A program made the position numbers and the translations under genes. Under the pieces are notes generated by a model. The model was given only the letters and a program-made list of their open reading frames with translations, ran no database searches and was not told the DNA's origin. Positions 63,548-64,000 of a DNA stretch of 64,000 bases are shown here, one piece after another. This DNA comes from an uncultured Bacilli bacterium (GTDB lineage Bacteria; Bacillota_I; Bacilli_A; RFN20; CAG-826): contig CALVUF010000005.1 in NCBI GenBank assembly GCA_944363525.1, positions 82,107 through 146,106 of the forward strand. Reading direction: 5' to 3'. Every line of letters begins with the position of its first letter. Position 1 is the stretch's first letter.

Positions 63548-63934
63548 ATCAGGGCATTACCCTGATGGCAATTTCCGGATACGATATTGCTGTCTAGGGC
63601 AAAGCCCGAGCCGCGTGGCCAGGCATGGCGCGCGGCGGGGGCAAGCGCGTGGCTTTTTTGGACCCCGGAGTCCGTAACAAAAAATGCGCTGTCCCCTCGG
63701 AAGACCGCGCTTAACCCATATGCGGCGGGCAAAGCCCGACCGCGCGTAAACCTTGGAAAAAGGCGGGGACCGGGGAAACGCCCCCGATGGCAATGCAGGC
63801 AAGGAGGGCACAGTATGCTGCCAAACGACACTCCCCTCGTGGCGATCGACGTCTCGAAGGGGAAAAGCCACGCCCAGGGCTTCCTTTGCCGCGGGTCCCC
63901 GCGCGGGAAGCCTTTTTCGGTATCCTCAAATTAA
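63548..63934 (+). mobile_element. Left end of an IS110-type insertion sequence (degenerate)
   Basis: The segment is much richer in GC than its surroundings. It starts with a perfect hairpin, ATCAGGG-CATTA-CCCTGAT (63548-63566). About 235 nt of non-coding DNA follow, with GGGCAAAGCCCGA at both 63597 and 63727, each able to fold as GGGC-AAA-GCCC. The 5' end of a transposase-like frame with AAGGAGG follows. In IS110 elements the non-coding end upstream of the transposase encodes the bridge RNA, so this stretch is a candidate for it. The right end is missing from the window. Confidence 0.5.
63815..63934 (+). pseudogene. IS110-family transposase, N-terminal fragment
   Basis: The frame of 39 codons reads MLPNDTPLVAIDVSKGKSHA and then a GKPFSVSSN ending. 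VAIDVSKGKS is the first RuvC-like (DEDD) motif of IS110 transposases, with its catalytic Asp, and GKPFSV is also usual about 20 residues later. The similarity stops at a TAA at 63932, and the rest of the roughly 400-aa protein is absent. AAGGAGG lies 7 nt before the ATG. Confidence 0.6.
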
Positions 63935-64000
63935 ATTATGCGTCCGATAAAATCGGGCTTTTTTGGATGTAGGCAAAATTAAAACAGGAGTTCTCCTGCG

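Overview
The window (64 kb, roughly 50-55% GC, TGA used as a stop) looks like chromosome from an uncultured member of the Bacilli, close to the Erysipelotrichales/RFN20/RF39 type of gut lineage. The reasons are the ezrA-cysteine desulfurase-thiI and priA-rsmB-rlmN-prpC-prkC-rpe-rpmB gene orders typical of Bacillota, a glgC-glgD-glgA glycogen operon, CIRCE-groESL, many Ser/Thr-linker lipoproteins, and several orphan AAA+/DUF4143-type ATPases. The placement is an inference; no rRNA or tRNA gene is present to confirm it.

Layout. 1-0.8 kb: end of the F1Fo ATP synthase operon (atpD, atpC), then a perfect-period 23-bp x4 repeat. 1.1-8.5 kb: a ferredoxin-tailed aldo/keto reductase, an ATP-grasp ligase, a thioredoxin-fold lipoprotein, inorganic pyrophosphatase, a DUF4143 ATPase behind two 32-bp repeat units, a LicA-like kinase and RqcH. 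8.6-11.4 kb: a divergent Sau3AI-like restriction-modification pair, visibly AT-richer than its surroundings. 11.4-15.2 kb: a DnaQ exonuclease, DUF3737 and a large OB-repeat lipoprotein. 15.3-24.2 kb: gmk, priA, an acidic DUF1904-like protein, an RsmB homologue without its catalytic cysteines, rlmN, prpC, a short soluble PrkC-like kinase, rpe, a membrane protein and rpmB. 24.3-29.2 kb: repeat-bearing intergenic DNA, a small DUF4190-like membrane protein whose promoter spacer is a (GA)8 microsatellite, and the glycogen operon. 29.3-38.4 kb: a second DUF4143 ATPase, leuS, and a tight coaX-PanT-like-pepV-trmB-ytpR-pncB operon. 38.5-42 kb: a CcpA/LacI-type regulator, a deleted acetyltransferase relic and groESL. 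42-49.4 kb: a 43-bp direct repeat, a decayed AlbA_2 gene next to an intact one, two CNNM/CorC proteins, a frameshifted Phd antitoxin, tyrS and rpsD. 49.8-56.6 kb: a three-gene lipoprotein operon (Big2 protein with a poly-C frameshift, HEMGH metalloprotease, large repeat protein). 56.6-63.5 kb: a DUF234 ATPase, an SAH/MTA deaminase, ezrA, cysteine desulfurase and thiI. 63.5-64 kb: a broken IS110-type element with its GC-rich 5' non-coding end.

Two window-wide patterns stand out. First, about ten genes have a TATAAT-like box ending only 6-9 nt before the ATG and no Shine-Dalgarno sequence, while other genes (glgC, rpmB, DUF4190, groES, rpsD) have clear ones; this implies that leaderless mRNAs are common. 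Second, each orphan ATPase/AlbA gene has its own repeat or palindrome at its promoter, and similar repeat blocks also occur without any ATPase, which suggests self-regulating or mobile ATPase-plus-repeat cassettes and their scars. Several loci show simple-sequence or frameshift variation (poly-C lipoprotein, GA-repeat promoter, Phd antitoxin).
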